Positions 19,476-28,629 of a stretch of DNA of 64,000 nucleotides are shown here, one piece after another. The notes beneath the pieces were generated by a model. The model was given only the letters and a program-made list of their open reading frames with translations. It was not told the DNA's origin and made no database searches. Every line of letters starts with the position of its first letter. Position 1 is the stretch's first letter. The DNA comes from JBDWFY01 sp965275915 (GTDB taxonomy: Bacteria; Pseudomonadota; Alphaproteobacteria; Rhizobiales; Stappiaceae), in the NCBI GenBank assembly GCA_965275915.1, contig CBDHYI010000005.1, positions 516,477 to 580,476 of the forward strand, read 5' to 3'. The translations under genes and the position numbers were made by a program.

Positions 19476-20219
19476 TCAGCCGATCTGTGCAAGCGTCGGA
19501 AACGTCTCCAGGAGCCAGTATGAGAGATTCGCCATCTGACCTGTCAAAAATGCGACGCCTGTTGCCACTAGGACAACGCCCATTGCTTTCTCGACCTTGT
19601 TCATATGACCGCGGAACCCCTGCATGAAACGCAGGAAAGGGCCGGCAAACAAAGCCGCCGTCATGAAAGGTGCGCCGATACCCAGAGAATAGGCAGCCAA
19701 CAACAATGCCCCCTGACCGACTGTTTCCTCCGAACCCGCAACCGCAAGAATAGCCGCCAGGATGGGCCCGATGCAGGGTGTCCAGCCGAACCCGAACGCA
19801 ACGCCGACCAAATAAGAACCGAACATGCCAGCCGGCTTGTGCTGAACCTGGACCCTCGCCTCCCGATAAAGCAGCGCAATTCGGAAAACGCCCAGAAAAT
19901 GCAATCCCATGATAATGATGATCGCGCCGGCCACATATCCCAGCACGTCAAGATACTGGGTAACGAACTGACCGATCAACGACGCGCTTGCGCCAAGAAT
20001 GACGAAGACGGTCGAGAAACCCAGAACAAAGGCGACAGACGCGGAGAAAACGCGCATCCGCACACTGTCCGTGACCTCCTTGCCCTCACCCGTTAGCTGA
20101 TCCAGCGAGACTCCGGCCAAAAATCCAAGATAGGGAGGGACCAGCGGCAAAACACACGGTGACACGAAAGACAACACGCCGGCAAAAAACGCGCCCCATA
20201 TTGTCAGGTCCTGCAGCAT
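19476..20219 (-). CDS. ccdA: Cytochrome c biogenesis protein CcdA
   Basis: Membrane thiol-disulfide carrier that moves electrons from cytoplasmic thioredoxin to periplasmic disulfide partners, needed for haem attachment to cytochromes c. 247 residues with about six membrane segments. The two redox cysteines sit in the usual places: SFVSPCVLPLVPPYLGFLAG near the N-terminus and GFGWTPCIGPILAAIL in the second half. Family length is 220-250, so it is complete. It is followed across about 56 bp by the convergent EamA gene. No other cytochrome-maturation gene is in the window. Confidence 0.93.
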   Translation of the reverse strand: MLQDLTIWGAFFAGVLSFVSPCVLPLVPPYLGFLAGVSLDQLTGEGKEVTDSVRMRVFSASVAFVLGFSTVFVILGASASLIGQFVTQYLDVLGYVAGAIIIIMGLHFLGVFRIALLYREARVQVQHKPAGMFGSYLVGVAFGFGWTPCIGPILAAILAVAGSEETVGQGALLLAAYSLGIGAPFMTAALFAGPFLRFMQGFRGHMNKVEKAMGVVLVATGVAFLTGQMANLSYWLLETFPTLAQIG

Positions 20220-20450
20220 TTATAAGATCCCTTTGTCGCCGGTTCTCAAAGACCGCTTGGCAAGACACCAGGCCGGCCATAAATCCGGCTCTGCGCTTAC
20301 TCAGACTTCTTATAGGCGGTCTTGCAATAACAAAACGCTCACCTTTGCGCGAGCAGGAAAATTTCGTTTGCCCGTGTTGAAAACAAATCGGCAGCTTTGC
20401 TTGCCGATCCGCTGCCTCTGTCTTCCCGTTGATCAACAACGGAAAAATGC

Positions 20451-20879
20451 TCAATCGCGCACGACCATAACCGATTGTCCGGCATGGCGAACCACGCGTG
20501 CGGCGTTTGGTCCCAGAAGATAATCCTTCAACTCCGGGCGATGGGAGGCAAGCACGATCAGGTCGCATTTCAGCTTGTCGGCGGCCCGATTGATTTCTTC
20601 ATAAATCGTGCCGTGAGCCAGGTGTCCCTTAACGCGGGTGCCGTCAGCCACGTTCTGCTCGATAAATTCCTTCAGCGACTGGGACACTTTCTCCAGTGCT
20701 GATTTTTCGAACTCCTCCGGGAAGAAACCGCCCACAAGGGACTTTCCGAAGTCCGGCACGACAGTCACGATATGCAATTCCGCATCAAACATTTTGCAGA
20801 TCGCTGTGGCGACCGGCAGTGCCTTTTGCCAGGAACTGGGCTGATTAAGATCAACTGGTAGCAATACTGATTTATACAT
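20451..20879 (-). CDS. Universal stress protein, linked to the TRAP transporter
   Basis: Cytoplasmic UspA-fold protein. 142 residues, starting MYKSVLLPVDLNQPSSW with the first beta strand and the conserved Asp. It ends with the nucleotide-loop region LLGPNAARVVRHAGQSVMVV, where the usual G-(S/T) at the end is modified, so ATP binding is uncertain. It lies 108 bp downstream of a TRAP permease on the same strand. In Halomonas, TeaD is a USP encoded with the TeaABC TRAP transporter and modulates it; a similar role here is inference. Confidence 0.88.
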   Translation of the reverse strand: MYKSVLLPVDLNQPSSWQKALPVATAICKMFDAELHIVTVVPDFGKSLVGGFFPEEFEKSALEKVSQSLKEFIEQNVADGTRVKGHLAHGTIYEEINRAADKLKCDLIVLASHRPELKDYLLGPNAARVVRHAGQSVMVVRD

Positions 20880-20987
20880 CTCTCATGTCTCACAAAATCG
20901 ACATTCAAAGGCCGTCGAATGACATTGGTCGGAGCGGCGCGCCACGGAGCGTGAAGGCTCCGCCTCACCGCCCCTGAAATCCCAAGG

Positions 20988-23606
20988 TCAGAACGCCGGC
21001 ACCGTCTGCCGCCGGCGCTGAAACAGTGCGACGATCAGAAGCAGCAACAGCGCCGGAACATAAAACACTTCCTTGGGCATCCGATCGGCAGGAAGCTGGA
21101 CGGTCGCGATCTGAACCGGCTCGTCGACATAATAGTCAAAACCGCTGAGCGCCTGGAACAGCGGCGTTCCCGCAAACGGTTCGTCCAGCTTGGCAATGCC
21201 GTCTTCCACCAGCACGGTCAGTCCGGCAGCATCGAGCCTGGATGCGCCATCCGCCCCGGTGGGCACCACGATCGAAAGCGTTTTTGACTTTACGGTATCA
21301 GGGTCATCGAAGTCCGGCCCCGTCACGATCATACGCAAATCGCCGTCATCGGGAATCGTTTGGGCAATCTGTACGATGTCCGTCCCCGGTTTGTCGTCAA
21401 ACGGCGCCTGCATCTGATCAAGCCAGAAGCCCGGCCGGAACAATGTCAATGCCACAAGCAGCAACGCAAGCGATTCCCACAGCCGCGATTTTGCCAGGAA
21501 ATACCCTTGCGTTGACGCCGCAAACAGCAGCATGGCCAGCAAAGCAACGATGAACACGAAGATGGCCTGAAGAGGCTCCACGTCGATCAACAAAAGGTCC
21601 GTGTTGAAAATGAACAGGAATGGCAGCAACGCGGTTCTGATGTCGTAGGCAAACCCCTGCACGCCGGTCTTGATCGGATCGCCCTGACTGATCGCTGCGG
21701 CCGCAAAGGCCGCCATGCCGACAGGCGGCGTATCGTCGGCCAGAATGCCGAAATAGAAAACGAACATGTGAACGGCAATCAGGGGGACCAACAGGCCGGT
21801 CTGAGCGCCGAGCGTTACAATTACGGGCGCCATCAGTGAAGAGACCACAATGTAATTGGCCGTCGTTGGCAATCCCATACCGAGAATAAGGCTCATCACC
21901 GCCACAAGCACCAGCATGAGCATCAGGCTTCCGCCGGACAGAAACTCAACGAACTCGCCGATTACCTGATGTGCGCCCGTCAGCGAAATGGTGCCGACGA
22001 TGATGCCGGCGGCACCGGTGGCGACACTGATGCCGATCATGTTGCGTGCGCCGCCAATCATGCCTTCGACGAACTCGTCAAAACCGCGCCGGAACTGGGC
22101 GGCGTACGCTGCCGTACCCCGGAAGGCGGCCTTCATCGGATGCTGAGTCAGCACAATCACAATCATTGAGACGGTTGCAAAATAGGCCGACAGCGACGGC
22201 GAAAACCGCTCGATCAATATGCACCAGATCAGAATGATGATCGGCAGGATAAAGTAAAGCCCGGTTATCGCCACCGCGCCGGCGTTGGGCAACTCGTCAA
22301 TCGGTGCGTTTGGATCGTCAACCGTCAGATCAGGCACCCGCGCGGCCAGCCAGACCAGGATCAGGTAAGCCGCCAGCAAGATAACAAGCACTGTCGAGAA
22401 TGTCAGCGACGGGAAAGCCTGCTTGACGACGGAAAGGATCACGCTGATCGCATAAAACAGCGCGATGGTCCCCAGGAAGCCTGTCAGGAACCGGAGAAGC
22501 TTTTGGCTGGCCGTCGCCGCCGACGTGTGCTTCGGCAGACCGCGCAGGTTCAGCTTCAGGGCTTCAAGGTGAACGATGTAGACCAGGGCAATGTAAGAGA
22601 TAAGGGCGGGAACCAGCGCATGTTTGACAACATCGTGATAACCGACCCCGGTAAACTCGCTGATGAGAAACGCCGCGGCCCCCATCACCGGCGGCGTCAG
22701 CTGTCCGTTGGTCGAAGACGCAACCTCAACAGCTCCCGACTTTTCGGCGGAGAACCCTGTCTTTTTCATCAGCGGGATGGTGAATGTCCCGGTTGTTACC
22801 ACATTGGCGATGGAAGACCCCGAATACAGCCCGCTCATGGCCGATGCGACGACGGCGGCTTTGGCCGGACCGCCCCGCAGGTGGCCAAGCAACGCAAATG
22901 CCATCTTGATAAAGTAATTTCCCGCCCCGGCTTTCTCAAGCAACGAGCCGAACAGAACAAACAGAAAGATCATACTGGCGGACACGCCAAGAGCCACGCC
23001 GAAGACACCCTCCAGCTGCATCCAGTAGTGCCACATCGCCTTGCCGTACGACGCGCCTTTCCACTGGATCGCCTCCGGAATGAAGGACTTGTCGCCGAAG
23101 AATACGTAAAAGACGAACACCATCGCCACAATGACAAGCGGCAATCCCAGGGACCGGAATACGGCAATGGCCAGGACGACCATGCCGATGGTTGAAATAA
23201 TCAGGTCGGCGTCTGTCGGCAGACCGGCGCGCGAGGCGATCTCATCCTTGAAAATCACCAGGTAGAGACAAGCGACGATGCCAAGACCGGCCAGCAGCCA
23301 GTCATACCAGGGGATGCTGTGACGCGGACTGGATCTGAAAAGCGGATAGGCGAACGCCGCCAGGGTCAGGCCGAATGCCAGATGGATTTGACGGGCTTCC
23401 GAATTGTTGAAAACCAGATTGATGCCGAGGGCGTCGGTGAGAACAAAGGGAATGTCAGAAGCAATGTAAAGCTGAAACAAAGACCAGATAAAAGCGATCC
23501 CGGCGACAAGATATCCCATACCGCCTGAGAGACTGCGGGCACCGGTGTCACTCTGAGCAACCAGTTCCTCCGCATCGATTTCCACCGCTTTGTTAGTGTC
23601 TTGCAT
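20988..23606 (-). CDS. TAXI-type TRAP transporter, fused DctQM-like permease
   Basis: Sodium- or proton-driven uptake permease in the inner membrane in which the small (DctQ-like) and large (DctM-like) subunits are one polypeptide. The start at 23606 (MQDTNKAVEIDAEELV) follows a GAGGGGGG ribosome-binding site; the reading frame is open 87 nt further upstream but without family sequence. 872 residues with many membrane segments. DctM motifs include GGPAKAAVVASAMSGLYSGSS, TGQ/N-type loop SSTNGQLTPPVMGAAAFL and MGLPTTANYIVVSSLMAPV. A soluble C-terminal region (about 715-845) precedes a last membrane segment. It follows the binding protein after a strong hairpin. Confidence 0.93.
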   Translation of the reverse strand: MQDTNKAVEIDAEELVAQSDTGARSLSGGMGYLVAGIAFIWSLFQLYIASDIPFVLTDALGINLVFNNSEARQIHLAFGLTLAAFAYPLFRSSPRHSIPWYDWLLAGLGIVACLYLVIFKDEIASRAGLPTDADLIISTIGMVVLAIAVFRSLGLPLVIVAMVFVFYVFFGDKSFIPEAIQWKGASYGKAMWHYWMQLEGVFGVALGVSASMIFLFVLFGSLLEKAGAGNYFIKMAFALLGHLRGGPAKAAVVASAMSGLYSGSSIANVVTTGTFTIPLMKKTGFSAEKSGAVEVASSTNGQLTPPVMGAAAFLISEFTGVGYHDVVKHALVPALISYIALVYIVHLEALKLNLRGLPKHTSAATASQKLLRFLTGFLGTIALFYAISVILSVVKQAFPSLTFSTVLVILLAAYLILVWLAARVPDLTVDDPNAPIDELPNAGAVAITGLYFILPIIILIWCILIERFSPSLSAYFATVSMIVIVLTQHPMKAAFRGTAAYAAQFRRGFDEFVEGMIGGARNMIGISVATGAAGIIVGTISLTGAHQVIGEFVEFLSGGSLMLMLVLVAVMSLILGMGLPTTANYIVVSSLMAPVIVTLGAQTGLLVPLIAVHMFVFYFGILADDTPPVGMAAFAAAAISQGDPIKTGVQGFAYDIRTALLPFLFIFNTDLLLIDVEPLQAIFVFIVALLAMLLFAASTQGYFLAKSRLWESLALLLVALTLFRPGFWLDQMQAPFDDKPGTDIVQIAQTIPDDGDLRMIVTGPDFDDPDTVKSKTLSIVVPTGADGASRLDAAGLTVLVEDGIAKLDEPFAGTPLFQALSGFDYYVDEPVQIATVQLPADRMPKEVFYVPALLLLLIVALFQRRRQTVPAF

Positions 23607-23663
23607 CTCTGCCCCCCTCAAAGATCTAAGATTTTGCCTGTTGCTCAGCTTCCTCTGGTAAAA

Positions 23664-23690
23664 GTCCGGGCGGCTCATCGCCGCCCGGAC
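23664..23690 (-). terminator. Intercistronic hairpin between TAXI binding protein and permease
   Basis: Perfect 11-bp GC-rich inverted repeat (gtccgggcggc / gccgcccggac) with a 5-nt loop, 13 nt after the binding-protein stop codon. No T-run follows, so it is more likely an RNA-stabilising or attenuating structure than a full terminator. Such hairpins commonly raise binding-protein mRNA above permease mRNA. Confidence 0.7.
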
Positions 23691-23702
23691 CAATGTCGGA
23701 AA

Positions 23703-24665
23703 TTACATCCAACCGCGTTCTTTGTAGTATTTCTCAGCGCCCGGATGCAGCGGGGCCGAGAGGCTTTCGGTGATCATCTCTTCTTCTTTGAGATTGCCAA
23801 AAGCCGGATGCAGCTTTTTAAAGTCTTCGAAGTTCTCGAACACTGACTTGACCAGCGTGTAAACGACTTCGTCCGGTACATCGGTCGAAGATACGAACGT
23901 CGCACCGACGCCGAATGTCTCAACGTCGTCCTCGTTGTTGTACATACCGGCGGGAATAACAGCCTTACGGTAGTAAGGCGTGTCGTCAACCAGCTTGCTG
24001 ATCTCATCGCCGGTCATCGGCACGATCTTGGCATCGCAGGTGGACACCGTTTCCTGGGTAAGAGCGGACGGATGCCCGACTAGCCAGAAATAGGCATCGA
24101 TCTTGCCGTCGCAGAGGGCCTGACCGGTTTCAGAGGACTTCAGTTCACTGGCGAGGCCAAGATCGTCACGGGTCCAGCCCATGGCGCTTTCCATGACTTC
24201 CCAGGTACCGCGCGTGCCCGACCCGGCATTGCCGATGTTGACACGTTTGCCTTTCAGGTCCTCAACACCATTGATACCGGTGTCCTTGCCGGCCATGACG
24301 GTGACGGGTTCCGGATGCACCGAAAAGACAGCGCGCAGGCCTTCAAACGGTCCCTGATCTTCGAATTTCGAAGTTCCGTTATAGGCATGATACTGCCAGT
24401 CGGACTGTGCCACTCCGAAATCCAGTTCTTTGGCTCTCAGCGTGTTGATGTTGTAGATCGATCCGCCTGTGGATTCGACCGAACAGCGGATACCGTGATC
24501 CTTCCGGCCCTTGTTTACAAGCCGGCAGATAGCCCCGCCTGTCGGGTAATAAACGCCGGTGACACCGCCGGTGCCGATCGAGACGAATTGCTGATCAGCG
24601 GCAATTGCGACAGCGCTGCCGCCAATCAAAGCAGCAGACGTCATCGCACATAGTAAAGCACGCAT
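23703..24665 (-). CDS. TAXI-family TRAP transporter substrate-binding protein
   Basis: Periplasmic receptor delivering substrate to the fused permease. The start at 24665 (MRALLCAMTSAALIGGSAVA) is chosen over an upstream in-frame start because it gives a clean signal peptide (cleavage near AIAADQ) and follows GGGAG. 320 residues. Family features are visible: SIGTGGVTGVYYPTGGAICR at the mature N-terminus, ELDFGVAQSDWQYHAYNG and VNIGNAGSGTRGTWEVMESA. TAXI receptors bind organic acids such as glutamate or 2-oxoglutarate; the ligand here is unknown. First gene of a receptor-permease-USP unit. Confidence 0.93.
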   Translation of the reverse strand: MRALLCAMTSAALIGGSAVAIAADQQFVSIGTGGVTGVYYPTGGAICRLVNKGRKDHGIRCSVESTGGSIYNINTLRAKELDFGVAQSDWQYHAYNGTSKFEDQGPFEGLRAVFSVHPEPVTVMAGKDTGINGVEDLKGKRVNIGNAGSGTRGTWEVMESAMGWTRDDLGLASELKSSETGQALCDGKIDAYFWLVGHPSALTQETVSTCDAKIVPMTGDEISKLVDDTPYYRKAVIPAGMYNNEDDVETFGVGATFVSSTDVPDEVVYTLVKSVFENFEDFKKLHPAFGNLKEEEMITESLSAPLHPGAEKYYKERGWM

Positions 24666-24877
24666 TAAGTGCACTCCCTGAAACAAACCATTATACCCTG
24701 CGCGTAACCAATTCGCTGCGTTCAGCGTTTTGTCACATTGGTCGCGCAAGTTCCCACATACAGTCGGTTTTCTCCCGACCGCATAGGGTACGCTAGACCA
24801 ATTGTTTGTCCAAATGGAAGTGCTTAAGTGGATTTTTTTTCACAGGCCGCAGTATTTTCCGGACATCGATCCAAAGA

Positions 24878-25219
24878 CTACTCTTCGGCGAGCCCGCCTG
24901 CGATAACTTCAAAGGACTGTTGCCGGCTCTCCTGCGCCGTGGATTGGTGATCGGCTTGCTGTGCCTCTTTCATGCCCTGGCACCACTGGTCGAGCACGAG
25001 GCGCGTCGCCAGAGTGCTGCGGTCGGAGGGCATCGTGGCGATCCTCTGCATGAAATATTTCTCCAGCGCAGCCCTGTCGATCGCATTCTGATCGATCAGC
25101 CCCTGCAGCAGAATATTTGTCGCCAACACATTTGCTCTTAAGAACTCAATGTCGGCGCTCCAGTCGGTCGGACCGTGTTTTTCTTCATGCATATTCCGCT
25201 GTCCCATTCTTTCCGGCAT
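24878..25219 (-). CDS. Hypothetical protein, small, helical
   Basis: No family recognised. 113 residues, or about 104 if translation begins at the internal ATG giving MHEEKHGPTDWSADIEFL. The composition is helical and polar, with ANVLATNILLQGLIDQNAID and a Gln-rich C-terminal part (QQADHQSTAQESRQQ); no membrane segment or signal peptide. It stands alone, upstream of the TAXI operon on the same strand, with 212 bp between. Codon use looks like a real gene, but nothing independent confirms expression. Confidence 0.55.
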   Translation of the reverse strand: MPERMGQRNMHEEKHGPTDWSADIEFLRANVLATNILLQGLIDQNAIDRAALEKYFMQRIATMPSDRSTLATRLVLDQWCQGMKEAQQADHQSTAQESRQQSFEVIAGGLAEE

Positions 25220-25864
25220 GCCAACTTCGTTGGACTTATTTAAGCGTCTTCTTAAGTAAAGAGTGAGTCAATTCGCCATATTCACCTCATCTTATCAACT
25301 CATATAGAATATAACTTCCTGCTTGTTTAGTTTTTTTGCCTCAGAAGCACCATCATGAACAGAATAATGTCACACACAACCAAAATTCGACAGAGTTAGT
25401 TGTTACCAGTTTCAAAATTACGTTAGGTCAATTACGACTCTAATTCAATTCGGCTTTTCCGTTGAAATTCTGAAACCATGTAGCCAATTCTCTGTTTCAG
25501 ATCCCGTTACAAATCAGCAAGACAAAAGGGTGTATTTCATACGGAGAACACGTCCACCGGTCAGGCCGACTGACATGTCGACGCCAGTGCGAAGACTGCC
25601 CATCGTAAATTGGCAAAAAGACGGCGGATTTTGTCAAAAAAGGCAAATGTTGCCGATAAGAGCCCGAGTGTTACCGCAAGGCCATGCCACCGGCAATTCA
25701 GCCCGTGAAATCAGAAAAATGATACCCCGAAAGGCCATCAGGACATGCGAAGAAAACGATGGTTGACACCGCTATTTTGGGCCAATATACGAACGTCCGG
25801 TGACCGCCAATTGTAGACGCAGAGACCGTTCTACAATATGTGACGGCTAAGCTATTGGTTCTAT
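25220..25864. other. Long AT-rich intergenic stretch, no convincing gene
   Basis: About 645 bp between the hypothetical gene and tRNA-Gln, clearly more AT-rich than its surroundings in its first half (25230-25540). One open frame of 78 codons (25530-25766) is basic and low-quality and is not called. The right part holds a likely promoter for the tRNA. A small RNA could be hidden here but no conserved structure was recognised. Confidence 0.5.
25763..25790 (+). promoter_or_regulatory. Candidate sigma-70 type promoter of tRNA-Gln
   Basis: TTGACA at 25763-25768 and ATATAC at 25785-25790, separated by 16 bp. It would start RNA about 70 nt before the tRNA. Supported by sequence match and position only. 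Confidence 0.45.
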
Positions 25865-25938
25865 TGGGGAATAGTTTAACGGTAGAACAGCGGACTCTGA
25901 CTCCGTCGGTCCTGGTTCGAATCCAGGTTCCCCAGCCA
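25865..25938 (+). tRNA. tRNA-Gln (anticodon CTG), 3' CCA encoded
   Basis: Complete cloverleaf. The acceptor stem is TGGGGAA/TTCCCCA and the D-arm region is TAGTTTAACGGTAGAAC. The anticodon stem GCGGA/TCCGT carries loop CTCTGAC with anticodon CTG, and the T-arm is CCTGG-TTCGAAT-CCAGG. The discriminator is G, followed by genomic CCA (25936-25938). The anticodon reads CAG codons. Confidence 0.96.
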
Positions 25939-26124
25939 GATTACACTCTTTCCGGAAATCAAACATCGTTATCGGCCTTGCAGTGACGTCGGATCAGTCA
26001 AGCATTCCAGTCATTGTTGAGCGAAGCCGGCGACTTGTCTCTCATCTATAACGATTGTCCTTTACCAACACACCATGACAAACATAATTGTTCATGATAT
26101 GTTCCAATCAAAGGGAGAGACGTT

Positions 26125-26736
26125 ATGGCTGAAAATCTGACATTTTACACCAATCCGATGTCCAGGGCGCGGATCATCCGCTGGATGCTCGAAGAAACGG
26201 GTGCGCCTTACGAGACCGTGCAGCTTGAATACGGGACCACCATGAAGGCGCCGGACTATCTGGCTATCAACCCGATGGGCAAGGTCCCAGCCATTCGCCA
26301 TGGTGAAACGGTTGTCACGGAGTGCGCCGCAATCTGCGCCTATCTGGCCGATGCCTTCCCCGAAGCCGGACTGGCGCCCCCGACGGATCAACGCGGTGCA
26401 TATTATCGCTGGCTGTTTTTTGCAGCAGGTCCTTTGGAGGCTGCCGTTGTGAGCCGGGCGATGGGATGGGACGTGCCGGAAGGCAAGGACGTTACTGTCG
26501 GATTTGGCAGTTATGAAACGACACTTGACACGTTGGAAAAAGCCGTCGCTGCAGACGATTACATTGCCGGGAACAGGTTCACTGCGGCAGATGTTTATGT
26601 CGGATCCCATATCAATTGGGGTATGAGCTTCGGGACAATAGAAAAAAGGCCTGCCTTTGAGGCCTATTGGGCAAAGCTCGGCAATCGTCCGGCCCTTCAT
26701 CGCGCAAATGAAATTGACGCGCCCGAAGAATCGTAG
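26125..26736 (+). CDS. Glutathione S-transferase family protein
   Basis: Cytosolic GST fold; the physiological substrate is unknown. 203 residues. The N-terminal thioredoxin-like domain starts LTFYTNPMSRARIIRWML, with Ser in the usual catalytic area and the cis-proline motif NPMGKVPAIRHGE. The glutathione gamma-glutamyl site is TECAAICAYLADAFPEAGL, where Cys replaces the usual Ser. The helical C-terminal domain follows, with the folding motif FTAADVYVGSHINW. Preceded by GGGAGAGA 6 nt before ATG. Transcribed alone between tRNA-Gln and the GMC oxidoreductase. Confidence 0.93.
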   Translation: MAENLTFYTNPMSRARIIRWMLEETGAPYETVQLEYGTTMKAPDYLAINPMGKVPAIRHGETVVTECAAICAYLADAFPEAGLAPPTDQRGAYYRWLFFAAGPLEAAVVSRAMGWDVPEGKDVTVGFGSYETTLDTLEKAVAADDYIAGNRFTAADVYVGSHINWGMSFGTIEKRPAFEAYWAKLGNRPALHRANEIDAPEES

Positions 26737-26992
26737 CGACACGAGCCGATGAGCAAAGTGTTGCCGCCGGAATTGCTGACTTCGACGTTGGCGGCGGCAT
26801 CGGACGGTCCAGTTTCTGAAAGATCTGGAGATTGAGAACCCCGCTTTCCGCTCACCGCTCTCCGACCGCGAGCGCTGATGGCATTGTTGACCGAACCCGG
26901 AGCATCGGACAAAGACACACTGCATATTGAAAGGCCTCCGGCATCCTGACAAAGATCAGAGACCTTCTCGTGCTTGGTCAGGAACCGCGTGT

Positions 26993-28623
26993 ATGTCCGA
27001 AAGGTTCGACTACGTCATTGTGGGCGGCGGCTCAGCCGGGTGCGTGGCTGCTGCCAAATTGGCGGACAAGGGCAAGGCCCGGGTTCTGGTTCTTGAAGCC
27101 GGCTATTCGCACCGCAATATGGTGATCGACATGCCGGCGGGCATAAAGTGGCCGGTCGACCGTTCAAAATTCATGCGTTTTCACACCACCGTGCCGCAGG
27201 AGCAGCTCGACGGACGGGCGCATGACATTCCTCAGGCCAACGTCCTTGGCGGCGGATCTTCGGTCAATGCCCAGATCTATACGCGTGGCCGCCCGTCCGA
27301 CTATGATGAATGGGATGAGATCCTGCGGGGCAGCAACGATACAATCGGTTGGAGCTGGAAGGATGTGGTCCCCCATATCCGCAGGATGGAAGGCAACAAC
27401 CGGCTCAACAATCACTTTCATGCCGCTGACGGCCCGCTCCTTGTGTCAGATGCGGGTTTCATAAACGATGCTTCGCGCTGGTTCGTGCAGTCTGTGCAGG
27501 CTCTGGGCGAACCGTTCAATCCGGACTTCAACGGGCCTGACCAACGCGGCGTGGGCTTTTACCAGTTTACAAATCGCAACGGTCGACGGTGTTCGGCAGC
27601 GCGCGCATTTCTTGATCCGCAAAAAGACAATCCGAGCCTGACCATCCGGCTGCGTTCGGCTGCTGAACGCGTTATGATCGAAGGCAAAAAAGCCGTCGGA
27701 GTTGTCTACAGAGACAGGTTCGGAAGGAAACACGTGGCCCGGGCTGACCAAGAAGTCATTCTGAGCGCCGGGGCGCTGATTACGCCAAAACTGCTGATGC
27801 TGTCCGGAATCGGCCCGGCGGATCATTTGAGGCAACACGGAATAGAGCGCCAACTCGATCTGCCCGGTGTCGGGCAGCATCTGATGGATCATCCGGAAGT
27901 CCCCATCACCGCTATCGCCAACGGACCCTACGGATATTACAAACAGGACGCAGGCTTGCGGCTGCTCCGGCATGCTTTGCATTTCAAACTGTTCGGCGCC
28001 GGCCCGTTCAATACGGTCGGCATCGAGGCCGGTGCCTTCGTCAACCCGGCAGAGCGGGACGCACCGCCGACAATCCAGACGTACTGCGTGCCGATCATCT
28101 ATCTTGATCGGGACCGCAAAAACCACATCGCCGCGCAACACGGGGTGACGGTTACAACTGTTGTGCTCAAACCGAAATCCCGCGGCACTGTCCGGCTCAG
28201 GTCGCCCGATCCCGACGACCCGCCGCTGGTGTCGCCGAACCTGCTCATGCATGAGGACGACATGCGGACGATGATTGCCGGCCAGTGCTTTTTTATGAAA
28301 GCCTTTTCCGAGCCCCCCTGGCGGCCCGCATCAGGGAAATCGCCGTCCCTTCCCCCGACGATCTCGGCGAGGAGGCCCTTGCCGCCCATTGCAAGCAGTT
28401 CGTCAAGACCAACTATCATCCGTCAGGCACGGCAAAAATGGGGGCCGACGGCGACAGGATGGCGGTGCTCGATGCCAAATTCCGCGTGCGCGGCATCGAT
28501 GCCTTGCGGGTCTGCGATATGTCGGCGGTACCCAACACTATTGCGGGCAATACGAACTCGGTCGCGCTGATGTCGGGCGACCGGTGTTCGGATTTGTTGA
28601 TTGAAGAACAAACGTCCGGTTAA
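26993..28623 (+). pseudogene. GMC-family FAD oxidoreductase, frameshifted near the C-terminus
   Basis: Flavin alcohol dehydrogenase/oxidase family. The start at 26993 gives MSERFDYVIVGGGSAGCVAA with the FAD-binding GxGxxG. GMC signatures 1 (LGGGSSVNAQIYTRGRPSDYD) and 2 (LSAGALITPKLLMLSGIGP) are intact. At a run of six C (28313-28318) the frame shifts: the first frame continues as non-family sequence to 28570. The true C-terminal end, with active-site His in TNYHPSGTAKMG and Asn in PNTIAGNTNSVALM, lies in the next frame to 28623. One extra C would restore a protein of about 543 residues. Either a recent inactivation or a homopolymer sequencing error. Convergent with the operon ending at 28630. 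Confidence 0.88.
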
Positions 28624-28629
28624 CCAGCC

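Noticed and set aside
20944..20961. Terminator after the TRAP permease (CGGAGC / GCTCCG)
   Set aside because: Only a 6-bp stem with no T-run on either strand; not distinguishable from chance.
25530..25766. 78-codon open frame upstream of tRNA-Gln
   Set aside because: Basic, low-complexity translation, no ribosome-binding site, no family features, and it overlaps the likely tRNA promoter.
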